Of a stretch of DNA of 64,000 nucleotides, positions 12,341 through 25,336 are shown piece after piece. The number at the start of each line of letters is the position of its first letter. Within the stretch, counting starts at the first letter, position 1. Below the pieces are notes generated by a model. It did no database searches. It had not been told where the DNA came from and saw only the letters and a list, made by a program, of their open reading frames with translations. Source of the stretch: Glossina fuscipes (Eukaryota; Arthropoda; Insecta; Diptera; Glossinidae); NCBI RefSeq assembly GCF_014805625.2, contig NW_023998415.1, forward strand, positions 49,771,908 through 49,835,907, written 5' to 3'. The position numbers were made by a program, and so were the translations under genes.

Positions 12341-12838
12341 ATCTACATAGGCTTCCCTATGACCAATTTACCAACTAAGCAAACACAGTTGTTGCAACTG
12401 GCTGAGTCACGTGTTGTTAATCTGCTGACTCACAAAACTAAAAGAAGACAGACAGACAGACTACGGAGATAACACGTTATATGAGTCACTGAACTAAGCG
12501 AAGGTGTGGTGTAGGGCATTTAACAGCAGGCCGTGCTCCACTGCGCTGTTTTACTTGTTTTTAACTTAAAATAAAGTAAAATAAAATCTTTTGGAAATGC
12601 AAAGTGAAATAATCGAAAATTTTAAGTCCAAAGCTCAAATGAGCCTCAAACGCCTAAGGCGGTCGGATTAGAGTTAAGATAGTGGATTTGGTTTTGGTAT
12701 CCTGCTAGCAATAGTTGAAATATGAAGGAAAATTTCACTTTCTCTGTTGGGCCGGGACGGAGGTTTCAGTAGACACAGTTACGTTTTCAATGGCTGCCAG
12801 CAAGTTGCTTGGACGGTGGTCACAAATTGTAATTTAAT

Positions 12839-14560
12839 TTATGGCAGCGGATCTGCAACTCCAAAAGCGGATATGAAAACATTGACTACCGTAATAACGA
12901 ATATACCGATCACAGTATAATTATTTATACGATTCGCTCGGCATATGTCCGCCTTGTTCTTAATATTGTATTTGCCGTTTAATATGAGGCCCACACCAAC
13001 AGCTACCTGTAATATATTTATTTTTTACTTGATTTTCAACACGTATAGTTGACATGACATACATACCTGAAAAATAATACTCATAGATATAAATACTATG
13101 CTGGGATAATAATAGGGATGCCGTTTGTACGTTTCCAGTACGTAACGTAATTGATTAGCATTTGCGGATAGAAGAGCTAAATCCATCATACCTTGAGCTA
13201 AAGTTTTCTTATGTTGATACGCATTTACATCAGGCACTGCGGTTCGTACACCATTGATTTCTACGAAACCGGAGTCATCGTAGCTGGGAAAAGCATTGCT
13301 TGTGCGTCTGGGTGAGGGATTTCTATGAGGACGTTCGCCTGCGCCGCGTTCAAAACCTGTCGGCAGTAAACCATCGTCAACACCAGTGTGGGGACCCACA
13401 ACGCGAACCTCGTCATCACCATCGGTGTCCGTTACTTTATATCAATACGAAAGTGTAAACTATCAAAATGTTATATAATAAGTAATAAACTGAGTCGTAC
13501 GCCTTACGCAGAACTCTACGCTGCTTTCGATAAAATCAAATGGAAACACATTTTTTATCTAAAAGGAGAACTTGCCTAAAAACAAGTTACGACTTTTTGT
13601 TTCGCGTAAAGGTAGAAACTTTGGCTTATTTGGAAAGAAAAAATGTTTTTTTTTTTTCAAATTCTTACATGACACACTTCAAGTTTTTATATTGATCGTA
13701 GACTGTATCTTACATTTGTTAAATCTTTGTATGTAAAGTTTCACTAAATTAACTCAGCTAAATTTCACAATCACACCGGTTATCGCCAGTTTTACTCAGC
13801 TGCGTTTATAGCAAATTTTCTATATTTGGTAATTTTTTAAACTCTTACATGTGTGCGTTTACAGCGTTTTGCTCTTTTGGCCATTTCGGCTGAACTTTCG
13901 CATCTATTTATTTTCGTCTACCATACACCATTTGTCTTCTTTTGCGATAAATCCAACACATGTATGTGTTTGAATATGTTGCGTGCGTGTGTGTTAGCGT
14001 GTTTGTAACTGCTTTCTGGAACTATTATCATAAGTATTTTCTATACAGACGGTACGAGGCATTAAAGACATCGATCAGAGCCGAAAAAAACAATCTTTTT
14101 TCCCAAAACGCTTTATATATGTGTTCTTTGGTTTACGGGCGCAGGACTAACTTGAATGCGGAGTGAATAGTCAATTCTCTCTCACACACAATAAGTAAGC
14201 ACTTATAACGTGCTATTATTAATATTAATATTATACCCAAACTTAGCACAAATGTCTTCGAAGGTGTCGATGTAAAGAGGGACCACCCAACTTACGTACA
14301 TGAACTTTACAAAATACTTTGGAATTTTTACGTATCGATCTTAGGTAATGGATAACATGCCACACGGCGGATAGATATTTCTTACGTTTCTGCGACTTAT
14401 CTTATGAAATTCATTGCATAATACAAAGCAGACAAATGGTTAAGGTTGTGGGCAGTCGTACGACTCTTAGCATATCATGGTTCTTACTACTTTCGGGTCT
14501 ACGTGTTCTAGATGATCCATCAAACAGAGCCGTGGCGTTGAGTTCATGAGGGTTTTCGCC
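12839..14560 (-). CDS. NijA: Ninjurin (NijA-like) membrane protein, 5' exon missing
   Basis: Three minus-strand exons join in frame: 14560-14488, 13434-13067 and 13006-12839 (stop 12841-12839). They encode at least 202 residues, and phase 0 at 14560 shows that an earlier exon carries the start. The C-terminal ninjurin domain is clear: VNAYQHKKTLAQGMMDLALL, then two hydrophobic segments (PSIVFISMSIIFQ with VAVGVGLILNGKYNI, and NNYTVIGIFVITVVNVFISAFG). The first 95 or so visible residues are polar, Arg/Pro/Asp-rich and likely disordered, as expected of the longer NijA type. Ninjurins are small two-helix plasma-membrane proteins; family members act in adhesion and in rupture of the membrane during lytic death. 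The 1,053-nt intron ends beside a family A repeat. The A versus B or C paralogue choice is less sure than the family. Confidence 0.85.
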
Positions 14561-14600
14561 CTGAAAAACAGAAATTAAACATGTTTGAACAAATTAAAAT

Positions 14601-15710
14601 ATTATGGTCGGTCAAGACCGACTAGTTAATGACCTGCACAACTTCGCTTATTTCTATTTTTCATTTATCTTTGTCATAAAGTAAAATACCAGAAATTTAT
14701 AACTTGTTGTCATCTGAAAGCCTACTATTCATGAGAACGCTTTTATTTGAAGGGACCCGAAAAGTGTAGTCTACACAGTCTGAAATTATCACAATAAGTT
14801 TATATGTCAATTCACTGTACAACGTGATCCAAATTTAGCAAAGTTAATTTGCATTCAAAAAATTTCATTAATTTTCAGATTCCGTCATAGAAAACTAGAA
14901 ATTATGCTTTCCCTTAATATAAGGGGTTCCTCTTGATGATAACACTTACCTATGTTAGGGTCTATAAAATAGACTTGTGTGATCCAAAGTCAATACCATT
15001 AATTTTGGTGGTAAACTGCTATTACAGACCATTTTTCGTCATAAGGTATTAAAAATTCAATCTTTCTTTCAAGGGGTTACTGTTCGCAGGAAAGCTTATA
15101 TGGAATCGGGTCCAAAAAATAGACCGATGCGATTCAAACGTAGTCTACTTAATTTTTACTCCAAATTACTATCGTAAACAAATTTTCACCATAAAACATT
15201 AACACTTAGGCCTTTTTGACGTATAAGTATTTACATATCCTGAGAATCCTTATATGCTGTGGTATCCAAAAAATAAACCTATGTAATCTGAATTCGGTAA
15301 GGTTGATTTTTTTGTCAATTTACTATTATGAAGATTTGGTTTTCGTGGGAACGATTGTATGAGAGGGGGTTCGCAAAATTGCTCCACCTGAACCATTTTT
15401 GGCGTATAAGTTTAGAATGTCCAAGTACTGTTACTTAGTAAGGAAGACTTTTCAGAATAAGGTCAAAAAGTCAAAATTGTACATAACGATTTTTTAAAAC
15501 ATTATAATGAGATGATCCCAAAATTTTAAGTAGCCTTCGTCGTTGGACCAAGACAGATCAACGCACTAAATTTCATGAAAGTATGACTTCCAGGTTGAAC
15601 ACATATAAGCGCGAATTCACAGAAAATGATTCTAAATCTATCACTATAATAAAAGGTGAATCTATCTCAACCTCTATCCTTGCCTTAGCGGGTTCAAGTT
15701 ACGAATATAT
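14601..15710 (+). repeat. Family A repeat, long copy
   Basis: The start at 14601 has ATTATGGTCGG and an intact hairpin, GTCGG/CCGAC with loop TCAAGA, at 14607-14622. Family A blocks follow, including ATAATAAAAGGTGAATCTATC near the right end. It lies just upstream of the second known ninjurin exon, within the ninjurin transcription unit if the first exon is further away. It carries no coding frame. Confidence 0.6.
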
Positions 15711-15979
15711 GCAGCGTCAAAGTAGCGCAATATTTATAAGACAATTATTATTTTTTGTAATTAACTTTTTGTGATATGTAACGCATCCTAGGCAGACATA
15801 ACAATAATAATTCAAGCGCACGTATTTATTTTGTTTTATACTTTTACTTTATTTAATACACTTTAAACGGTTAATTAAACAATGCGATCAATTAAACAAG
15901 TCTTTACCCTGAACATATATATAAATAAGAAAATATCGTTTCAGGTCATGGATATGTTATGTATGAGCAAATTGTTAAA

Positions 15980-16560
15980 AGATTCTAAGCCGCATTCTTT
16001 TTAGATTCCCAACGACATGTTGAGACAATTTCACGTCCACAAAATAGCGCAGACAGAATATCAACTGAATATAAACGTTTAAATGTGGCTTGTGGAACAA
16101 ATTGCGCAGTTCAAAGAATTTTTCCACAAGGCATTTTAACATAATCTCTAGAACTCTTCATTTAAGAAGCAGGCTCATTTTCAAGGCGTTAAGTAGAATG
16201 CTTATGATGTGAATTATTTTTCTTTACATTTACTTTTTCGGAGATTAAGGCAAAAATCGTTAGCAACTCGTCCAACACATTTTCCGCGGAACTGAAAGTT
16301 AATCGGGAGGACGTTTGTGTTGGTGTTGAAAAAAATAAAATTAAGAACTTAGTTGCGTGCAAGATCTATGCATATCAACTAAACAATCAGCGAAGACAAC
16401 GGCCTCCGTTTCATCTCGTTTGCTCATTTCCCGATTTTTTTGCAATTTTAAGATAAATGTATCTGATGTGATGCACTGTAATAATGTTTCTAGTTTACCT
16501 GTTGAATGCGACCCTTTGGAAAGTATCAAATGTGGGAATGATTAACCCGATTTTTCGTGG
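15980..16560 (-). pseudogene. Coding-like minus-strand fragments with stops, unidentified
   Basis: Several short minus-strand frames here have balanced, protein-like composition. One at 16529-16341 includes SHSTGKLETLLQCITSDTF and KKNREMSKRDETEAV-like text; another near 16320-16250 includes LPINFQFRGKCVGRVANDF. They are separated by stops and frame changes without splice sites. This looks like an old decayed gene or mobile element. I cannot name the family, and chance is not excluded. Confidence 0.2.
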
Positions 16561-17566
16561 GGACATTAAATAATGAGGTGTTGGGTAGACCTTGACCCAG
16601 ATGAGCCTGTAAGAATGTGAATAGCAGCCGTCTTCTCATTCTGGAACGTTAGTGATAGTAGCGACCTCTATTGGTGGGGGTTATCTTACTGCTTGGGAGC
16701 ATCAGTTCTCGCTTCTATTTCATATCTTTTATTAATTACCACCTTGAAATCACCAGTTGAAATCATCAATTCAGACAACCATGTAAAACTAAAATAGGCG
16801 CTTGCAGTACAAAAAAAAGGGGGAGAAGAAACCCACGATCCCTACAGACGGCGAAGGAAGCCTCACCTCTTCATTGTCCCTCTATAAGTTTTAAATCCTT
16901 TATGATTTAGCGGCTAAGAAGACTGAAAGAACTTAGAAAAATTTGTTTTTCTGAACAATTTCTTGCTATGAAGGTCATATAAAATCTGTGTTAGACGGGC
17001 ACTGGTTTTTATGAAACCGAGAAGTATTTAATTCTGATATCGCGATAAAGTTGGCTCAATGTGTTTCCACATTTCCGCAAATCTATGGGATGGGGTAGTT
17101 TGCATGGCTTTGCGAATTGTATGGAATCCCTCTAAAGCTAGTGTAATCTGTAAGTTGTCTAATTCAAAAGAAAAGGCTTCATATTGGCTGCTCGAGGTGG
17201 CCCTTCGAGGAGTTTCATGTCGAGTGTGGTAAATCGAAAAACGCAGAAGTACAAAGTGTTTATGCCCCATAAAGGCCTCGACATTTCAGCCCATTATAGG
17301 AATTGTTTCACTCACGCCCAAAATATCCATCGTGCAGGGGACTTTGTCGAGTGGAGCTTATATCAATGGACATCCACATAAAACCCCTAAAGAGCGACGC
17401 GATAATATGGGAACTAATATATTTGTTAACTTTGCACACTAAACTATGTACATACATATACATTACACGCAATTAAGCAAAGAAAGCATTAATAAAGTGA
17501 AGGCCGACGAGGTAACACCACAATGCGCACCTGGCCCAAAATTGTTAATAAGAATGAAATAAACGA

Positions 17567-18266
17567 GTAAGAACATCATAGTCGGGCAAGACCGACCATT
17601 AAATACCCTACATTACATTGTGTAACATAATTCTTATTTAAAATGAAATGACTATTATGGATCAATTTTCATCTGCTCTACAAAAGATAAATTTTCCTGA
17701 TAATCCCGATTACGGTATGATCCAAAAAATAGGCCGAGATGATCCAAATTCTGTACAATTAATTTTTGTATATTAAATTACTATTATGATATACATTTTT
17801 ACCTGTTTGTCGTATGAACATCAATTTTCGTTGTACGAAGGGGTTCAAAAATTGTTCCAGCTTGTTCAGTTTAGAATGCCCAAATACTACTACTTGGCCA
17901 CTTTTGGTGAGAAATTTCGAAAATTGCAAATTTTTTCCTATTTAACGACTTTTCATAATAGGGAGCTATATGGGGAGTGGTTGAAAAAGTGGCCCAATCC
18001 GGACCATTTTCTATAGTGTACGTCCTTACTCTGTCACTGAACCAATTTTCATCAAAATATCTCAAAAATTGCGACTTGGAGTTGAATACAAATTTACGTG
18101 GACAGACATCAGACGGCCAGACGGACAGACTGCCTTAGATCAATTCAAATTCTGATTCTGAATCGATCGGTATAATAAAACTTGAGTCTATCTGAAGGCG
18201 TTCTGCGTGTTACATACCGACCGCACTAACTTAATATACCTTGGGCCATAAATCGTGCAGGTTATA
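17567..18266 (+). repeat. Family A repeat, near-complete copy
   Basis: The left end has AGTAAGAACATCATAGTCGGG with an intact 5-bp hairpin (GTCGG/CCGAC) at 17581-17596. The body includes the CTCAAAAATTGCGACTTGGA and GACAGACTGCC blocks, then GAATCGATCGGTATAATAAAA. The right-end hairpin at about 18234-18262 is diverged. No protein is encoded. Confidence 0.65.
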
Positions 18267-19299
18267 AAAAGAAAAAAATTTAACGAAAACGCCAGCTAAA
18301 GAAGCGAGAACATGGATACGAAAAAAAGAAATATTTTCTGGATTGGAATGAGCAGAAAAGCTGAAAACTTTCCCAGACATTTGAACCTTTTATTGACACT
18401 CTCTTAGAAGCGTGCAATATATATGTGAGATATTTTTTTCTTTCCCAGAAATCAACAAGAACGCTATTTATTTGGTAATGTTTTGGTTGACACCAAAAAA
18501 ATCACTTAGCAGCAACAGGCACAACTTAGTTCGCGGGGAAAGAGCGGAAGAGCCTGGAATTAGTAATAAACGCGTGTAAGAGAAATTATTGGGAAATGAA
18601 TGTCAAATCAATTCTGGAAAAGCGATAGAAACATCTGAAGGTCAAGCCAGGGAGAATTAAAACTGATAGTGAGAATTGAAAAAAAAGAACACTGAAAATA
18701 ATAAAAAAACTAATTCGTTTTTTTTTTGGTTCTTTTTCTTGTTTTTTTTTCTTTTTGTGAGTAACGCCATAAAGTTCATAAACCCAAACAATGCGAAACT
18801 TATGGTAAATACGTTTGATGGGCCGGGGAATGAATCATTTAATCTTAAAAATGATACTTTGTTTGTTTTTTTTTTTTTGTAAATGTAATTACAGGGAAAG
18901 CATGAATAACCCATGCATCGGTATATTATATTAGCTCTCCGAAATGAGAATAATAGTATAAATGTGAAATTAAATATTTGTGGATCTGCATTTCATTACC
19001 TATGGAGATAATTAAAGAGATAAACGTTCGACGGTGGTCAAGAAATCAAACCAAAAGGTGCATCGATGTTTAGATTTTATTACAACAATAAATAGAATGA
19101 GTAAGAAAACATTTATAATACTTGGTGAAAGTTACTGCTCTGTTTTGGATGCTGTCAGGCAATGGAAACATTAGGCATTGGATGTTATCTCAAAAATAAA
19201 TGCAGCGGCCAAGCCAAGCAGCAACGAGGCCAAGCATAAAAAGACCTATTTTTTCAAAACAAAATTTGGATACATTAGAGGGTATGTCGAAGACTCTCC

Positions 19300-19930
19300 T
19301 CCCGGGAAATATAAAAGTCATGTTAACGATAAAATCGGGTAGGAGATCCCTTTAAAAACAATCGACATTTTAAGAAAGTCGTATGAAAATATCCCAAAAA
19401 TTACAACCTGTAGCTTGAACACAAATGGACAGACGTACGGACAGGTTGAGATTATGATTCCGAATCGATCGATGAGTTTATCTTAAGTCCTTCTGCATGC
19501 TACACACTATGTTAATATACCCTGTCCCACAAGTGGTGTAAAGTATAAAAGTTATGGATAGTTTTGTAAATGTATCCTCCAAACCCTCTCCCTCTCTCGT
19601 AAGATACCTTTAATCCAGGCAGCTCTCCGGCCAGCTGCATAGTTAGCCCAAAATTGATTCTCAAAAAAAAAAAAAAAATAAATAAATAAACAATAATCCA
19701 GTCTCTATACCTATGGCTAAAGAAAGACATATTTTAAACATATTTAAAAATATAAAAAATTTCGTAATTTCGTATTCAAGCGATAGGTCACAATTTTTGA
19801 GATATTGTGATGAAACTTGACCCAAACGGGGACGAACGCTATTGAGAATGGTTCGAATTCGCCTTATTTTGAAAATTTTCAAAAATATAAATGTTTTTAA
19901 GCTTTTATGGCTACCTATGTTCAAAACATC
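19300..19930. repeat. Two partial family A copies in opposite orientations
   Basis: The plus-strand copy (to 19551) ends with an intact family A terminus, TATACCCTGTCCCACAAG followed by TGGTGTAAAGTATAAAA. A second copy in reverse orientation at about 19685-19930 carries the GTCACAATTTTTGAGATATT and GAACGCTATTGAGAATGG blocks. They are separated by a poly(A)/AAATA tract. Together they form an imperfect inverted pair. Confidence 0.5.
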
Positions 19931-20721
19931 AGCAGCTCAATTAAAGCAAAGTTTGACGATTTATTCTTTGATGTGATGGAACTCAAGCGTTTACACGTCG
20001 CTATTCACCTAAGTTTTCAGATCGATCTAACTGAATACTGAGAAGACGGACAAACACACGACTAAATTACATTCGCTATTTGCGTTAGTCATTTACTTAG
20101 GGTGTATTCCTATAAGTAATGAACAGCTTTTGAATTTAATGCGATAAATGAAATGCGCGGTTAAGGATTATGTTCTCATCACTTGTTACACAGGCCTTGC
20201 ATAAATTTGCATTAAACGAATGCTGACCTTGAATACGTGCTTTCGACTACATTTAATAAATAGACGCAATCGAAATAACTTGTCAAGATCAATATTTCTC
20301 CCATTTTTGACATATATGTTAAGTGATGTTGATCGCCGTCATTTCTTATCTTCTATTCTCCATTTCTATGAAATTCTAAGCGATGGTTCATCTATCTCAC
20401 TATATAGAATGAACAAAGTTGAAAAAAAATAATTAATGGAGGTTGAGCGTATTCTCTGCCTTAGCTTTTTATATAAAATGATTTTAATCTCAACTCAGTC
20501 AAACGAACTTGATTATGCAGTACGATCTAGCAATGGCTGCATTATAGTTTAGAATGACAACAACATCCTTTACATACAGGAAGTCATTAATATATATATA
20601 TATATATGTCTCTTAATTTGAAATTTTTTCCACTGTTCAATATTCATAAGATCTTAAAGTTGTTACCTAAGCAAAAAGTGAAATTACAATATAACAAAAG
20701 TTTGCTTGAATAATTTTTTAT

Positions 20722-21440
20722 TTTTGTACCCTACACCACTTGTAGTACAAGGTACATTAAGTTTGCGTGGCACACGGAACAGAAGGGCTTAAAGTGTGCC
20801 CAGCTTTTATTGTACCGATCGATTCAGAATCATCTTCGGTATTGTAAGCTTGTCTGTCCGTCTGATGTTTGCCCATGCCCTTGTTCTGAAATATCGCTCC
20901 ATGTATGCTTGTGTTCAAGCTGTAGGTCGCAATTTTTGCGATATTTTGATTTGAAATTATGTACGCTGACGTGTTTTGATCCAAAAACGAACGCTGTTGG
21001 AAATGGTTCGGATCGGTCTACTTTTTCGATGGCTCCTTATATAACGCCTTATTTTGAAAAGTCTTTATAAGGAAAAAAATTGCAATTTTCAAAAGTTTTC
21101 AAAAAAATTTGCTACGACTTTGGCAATATTTTTAACACTCCCTTATATGACCGCTCGTACAAAAATTTAATTTTATATATAGTAAAAAGTTACAACATTT
21201 AATATTTTATTGTGAAAACTACATACAAATCGACGTAGATCTATTTTCCGGAACACCACTGCATATAAGGATTCCTTCAAAGTGCGGGCTTTCATGGAAA
21301 GTATGGCCTTTTATGAAAATAATGTGTAACTTTTGGCGTCTTATAAGTAAAACGAGTGAATAACTCTATATTAGGCGAAATAATGTAGAGTGTCTAATAA
21401 TTGACCTTGCCCGACTATAATGTTAATACTTGTTGTTTCT
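20722..21440 (-). repeat. Family A repeat, full-length minus-strand copy
   Basis: Reading right to left, the element starts at the AACAAGTATTAACATTATAG end near 21440, and finishes with the ACCCTACACCACTTGTAG hairpin terminus near 20730. Internal blocks are in the expected order. Both ends are recognisable, which sets the family length near 700 bases. Confidence 0.65.
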
Positions 21441-23832
21441 TTTGTTTTTGGTTGCAGATATTTTTATTCACTTGAGCACATATTAACTAGACGATAGTCC
21501 ATATTATTTATATCTTGAACTAATTTGCACTTCACGATTAATGAATAAATTATAAGCGATTTAAAAATCATTTTATAGAAGTTTCAATTTTTCAAAATTT
21601 TAAAGCGATTCATTAGAGATCCCGTAAAGGGCCTGTGTTAGATTCTAAATTCATAACTGCCGTATGCGCCTATCTATTGTTTGTCTATTGGAATGCTTCC
21701 GATCTTAAATATTGATATAGAAGCTTGCAGCACAGGGCATATATATATATCTTCATATATATATACTCTGAATTGATGGCCACTGATCAGGCTTAAACTA
21801 TAATCTACCTTAGTATATAGTTAAGATTAAATTTCTTTAGACAAAGGTTTGTCATGGGAAATTATTTTCCAAATCAATAAAGTGCAAATAAATAAAATAA
21901 AATAAATTTAATTTATAAAAAAAATAAATAAATTTTTTTATATAAATAAACGATTTAAAATAAAATAAATTATATTTATTTAATAATAAATAAAATTAAT
22001 TTATACATTTATCGGTTACAATTTGTGGAAATATTTCACACGGTCATCTACACGATGAATGCAGAAATAGTTTCAAGCAATTGACTGATAGGGCCTAAAC
22101 ACAATCAGATTTTATTGTTTGTGTGTAAAGTATGAGAATTAAAAATTCATTTTCGTTACTTTCGGAAGCATTCATGTGTTCCATAGTTGAGAAAATTCTT
22201 CACAACCTTTATTGTAATACTATTAATTTGTTGAATGACGGACAACAAAGAATCAGGCGACAGTTGAAATATTCAATCACAATTGATCGCAATGCTTATC
22301 TGTTAAAAAAAAATTACCTGACTAACATTATTTGACGTACTCCTTTTGCGACGACCGGATGCATCATTGTCTATATCCAAAGTAACGAAGCGATCTGTCA
22401 TATTGAATATACTTCAAAAATATTTCACTTTTTGTATATATATTTATGTTTAATATTTTTGTGGAAATATATATAAAACAGAAAATTGTTTTTTTTTTCA
22501 GATATTCCCGTCACTCACGTGCAATCAGCATTAATAATGTTAGCAAACTGTGCAAACTGTCTCAGCAATATATTGCTCTGTGCGGTTTAGCTGTTCTAGC
22601 AATTCTAAAAAAATGCTTTAACTCTTCCTCTACAACTCTTTGAAGAGTATAAATTTTAAAAATTTACTCTTTTTATTTTATACCCTATATCAATGCTTTT
22701 TCATCAACAAAATTCATGTAACAAACACATTGCATGCAGTTAATTATTAAATTAAAACCACTTTGAAATTATCATAAAACTTTATTTATAAACATTTTTT
22801 TTTTTTTTTTTTTTTTTTTTTGCTTAAAACACTTTATGAGCTTTGCATTGTTATAGAGTCAGTAGAAGGCAGTTAAGGTTAAAATATCGCGACAAAAACT
22901 CAATTTACATTAAATTCTTCGGAGACTGAAGCCAATATGATTAACACAATCAATTAATTACAGTTATACATGATGAATAATCTTTACTAAGATTTGAATT
23001 TATTCCATTGTATTTATGGACTGCGATGCATTTATACACTACCCTGCAAATAGTAAAAGTATATTAAGATTGTTGCAAATGTATGGAAAGTTATGAAGAA
23101 CTTGCTCATCGATCGATTTAGTATTATTTTCTAAATCGCTTTTTAGCTCTATTGATGAAAGACAACATTTTGACGTATGGTATGGATGCGGAACAATTGA
23201 TTGCAATGGAATAATCTTCTAAATTTCCGACAGGATATGATTTTGTTGGATTTTAATATAGTAGGCCAATTTTATAGTTTTGTAACAAAAAAAGAAAAAC
23301 ACGTCTGTAAGACATCTTAAACCCGTTTTTTTTTTCCAAAATAATGCAACATTTTTCACTCCCGAGCCGTAAAATACTTTTGAAAAGTTGGTTTAAACAT
23401 TAGTTTTCAACATAAGATTGTATTATGTTTTGCTGGTCCATAATTGAACTTTTTGATTCAATTACTCCCCAATCACAAAAAAAAAACAATATTTCTGGAA
23501 CATACAAAATGTTTTTCTAACTATTGGTCTCTAGATGAAGTCATTTTTTCATTTTAGATTCAAATATTTTTCACAAATTATTTTTTTTAATACTTAAAAA
23601 CATATATAATAACTTCTTTGAATATCTCTACTCTGTTAACGTTCCTTTCATTCAAACAAAACTGGCAAATATACACTGTTGTTTGCTGAGAGTGGGTTTT
23701 TCCCTTAATAGAGCAGGCGAATTAATACCCCCATTCGGTAGTTTGATTGCGCAGGTCATGCTAAGGTAAGCGAAAAGAACGCAAATCTGTAAACGATAAT
23801 CTAAGTTCACAACTCAATAAATCCGATATAAA
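21441..23832. other. Gene-poor AT-rich stretch
   Basis: This stretch has TA microsatellites near 21740-21770, an AAATAAAAT-rich tract at 21885-22000 and a 27-base T homopolymer at 22795-22821. I see no coding frame with a convincing product. It is likely intron or intergenic DNA, and ninjurin's missing first exon could lie here or further left. Confidence 0.5.
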
Positions 23833-23979
23833 ATGAATACAACGGCGACCGAGAAAACAAGGCATTTTCGAGAGTTAATCGAACCAGTGAGTAATTTTTA
23901 TAATAGCATGAGAGGCAGAGAACCGTTAAAGTCGAAAAAGCTGGATAGACTGCTCACAAAGAACTATTTGAAGTTGTAA
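23833..23979 (+). CDS. Small open frame of 48 codons, or a first coding exon
   Basis: ATG at 23833 (context ATAAAATGA) opens a frame to TAA at 23977-23979. The 48-residue product is charged and protein-like, starting MNTTATEKTRHFRELIEP and ending KKLDRLLTKNYLKL. A strong splice donor (CCA then GTGAGTAA) lies after codon 18, so two readings are possible: a complete microprotein, or a first exon with the rest elsewhere. A further donor-like GGTAAGCG about 70 bases upstream may end a non-coding exon. I do not recognise the family. Confidence 0.35.
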   Translation: MNTTATEKTRHFRELIEPVSNFYNSMRGREPLKSKKLDRLLTKNYLKL

Positions 23980-24657
23980 AGTGCAAAATTGACTTTATAT
24001 GTTGTTAAGTTCACGCATTCATTTGAGGCTATTGATATGTACACTTTATTTATATTTACTTCTTTCTTTTAGCATAGAAAATCTTTCATGCCTTTTATTT
24101 TGAATTAAAATGAAATTTATTTCGCTCCTACCAAATTCTTTATCTTACCTCTCTATATAGCTTGAGTAAAACAGCGCTATTATTAGCATTCTGATAAACG
24201 AGTCGGTAGAAACGACACAGATCTATATTTCCAACTTGATTTCACTTTTACAAAACATATGGTTTTTCTAATTTCACACAAACATTTTAACACATTTCTT
24301 CTTTGCGCGGTTCTTAAAATCATTTTTTTTTTTTTTTTTTGGTTTACTGTTGGTTTTATTGTAATCCCTTTTTTATAAATTATTCAACGAGTTGATAATA
24401 GCTGATTCTGTGATATGGTAGCCTAATTAGAAATTGATTTTTCTTTCTTTTTTAAATTATCAAGCTTAGTCTTTTGTTTTTGAAAAGAAAAATTCATTCA
24501 ATTGTTGGATTTTGAACAGTTTGAAAATATATTTTTTTTACGAGCGTGATGTATATCGTGGAATAAATTTGATTTAATTTTTGAAGAAAAACGAAAAAAA
24601 TTAATCTATGTCACACCCAAAGAGGGATGTTTCCAGCCACAGAAGATTGCTTAAAAA

Positions 24658-25016
24658 GATGAGGAGGTCAAGAAATTTAACGAAGTCGATTTGCTGGACG
24701 ATTTAATAAAGAAATGTAAAATTCTCCGAGGTTGAACTAAATATATCGCGACCTTTTATTGAAGTTGCTTACGCAAAGTTCACATACGCCTACGCAACAG
24801 CTTATAAGGATACCGTAGACACTGAGGCGTTATGATGCCAACATAGGCTTTCGGTCGCAGCTCCAAAAGTACGAACTTTCTATCTTTCTTGAGGAGCGAT
24901 CTTCGAAGCAGTCCGAAGAGAAGAGAGAAAGTCTTCAGAATGAACCAGAATATAAACAGGAAGAAACTGATGTTGGTCCGATTGATTCCACACACTTACA
25001 CATACAAACTCACTAA
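24658..25016 (+). pseudogene. Decayed gene, resembling a dual-specificity phosphatase
   Basis: Coding-like text continues through this stretch but changes frame and meets stops. Frame one (24658-24735) reads DEEVKKFNEVDLLDDLIKKC, then RG and a stop. Frame two (24719 to about 24833) includes NISRPFIEVAYAKFTYA and ends at TGA. Frame three, from about 24818 to TAA at 25014-25016, has RRYDANIGFRSQLQKYE then an acidic Lys/Glu tail. The order matches the C-terminal half of DUSP15/22-type phosphatases: helix, SRS-x-AY segment, then NxGFxxQLQxxE. The HCxxGxxR active-site motif is not recoverable. I therefore call it a relic; the family assignment is tentative. It ends about 320 bases before Gas41. 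Confidence 0.35.
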
Positions 25017-25336
25017 CATTATAAAAATTCTATACGGCAAATTTTAAAACCAACGGTTAGTTTAAGTTATTTGCTATTATTCCATTCCATTAAAGAAAAT
25101 TGAAAATATATATATATAGATTTTACATATACTCTGCGGCGCGTAGTTTTTTTTAGAAACTATGCACTAATTGTTTAGATCTAAAATCGCGTTTCTTTTC
25201 GTGTTGTTATCTTCGCTGATTATTGTGTAGAGGGTATCATTTCCCAGTAATACCTATAATTGGTAACAGCTGCTATATGCAATCACAGTTTTGTTGTAGA
25301 CTTTTGGCATAAAACAAATCATTTTAATTTACCATA

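Noticed and set aside
17028..17270. Minus-strand 80-codon frame (ending FAEMWKHIEPTLSRYQN)
   Set aside because: Protein-like in places but isolated, without supporting exons or a known motif, and beside a repeat. Not strong enough to call.
17786..18016. 76-codon plus-strand frame and similar ones near 20810, 44317 and 54268
   Set aside because: All fall in family A repeats at the same relative place and share text such as QIFSYLTTFHNRELYG-like runs. They are repeat sequence without a conserved start or stop.
19840..19860. GGTTCGAATTCG-like match to a tRNA B box
   Set aside because: No cloverleaf, anticodon arm or A box at the right distance; it is a variant of a family A internal block. I found no tRNA, rRNA or snRNA gene.
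24780..24995. Minus-strand hydrophobic frame (FFLFIFWFILKTFSLLFGLL)
   Set aside because: Complement of the Lys/Glu/Gln-rich tail of the phosphatase-like relic on the plus strand, so the hydrophobicity is an artefact.
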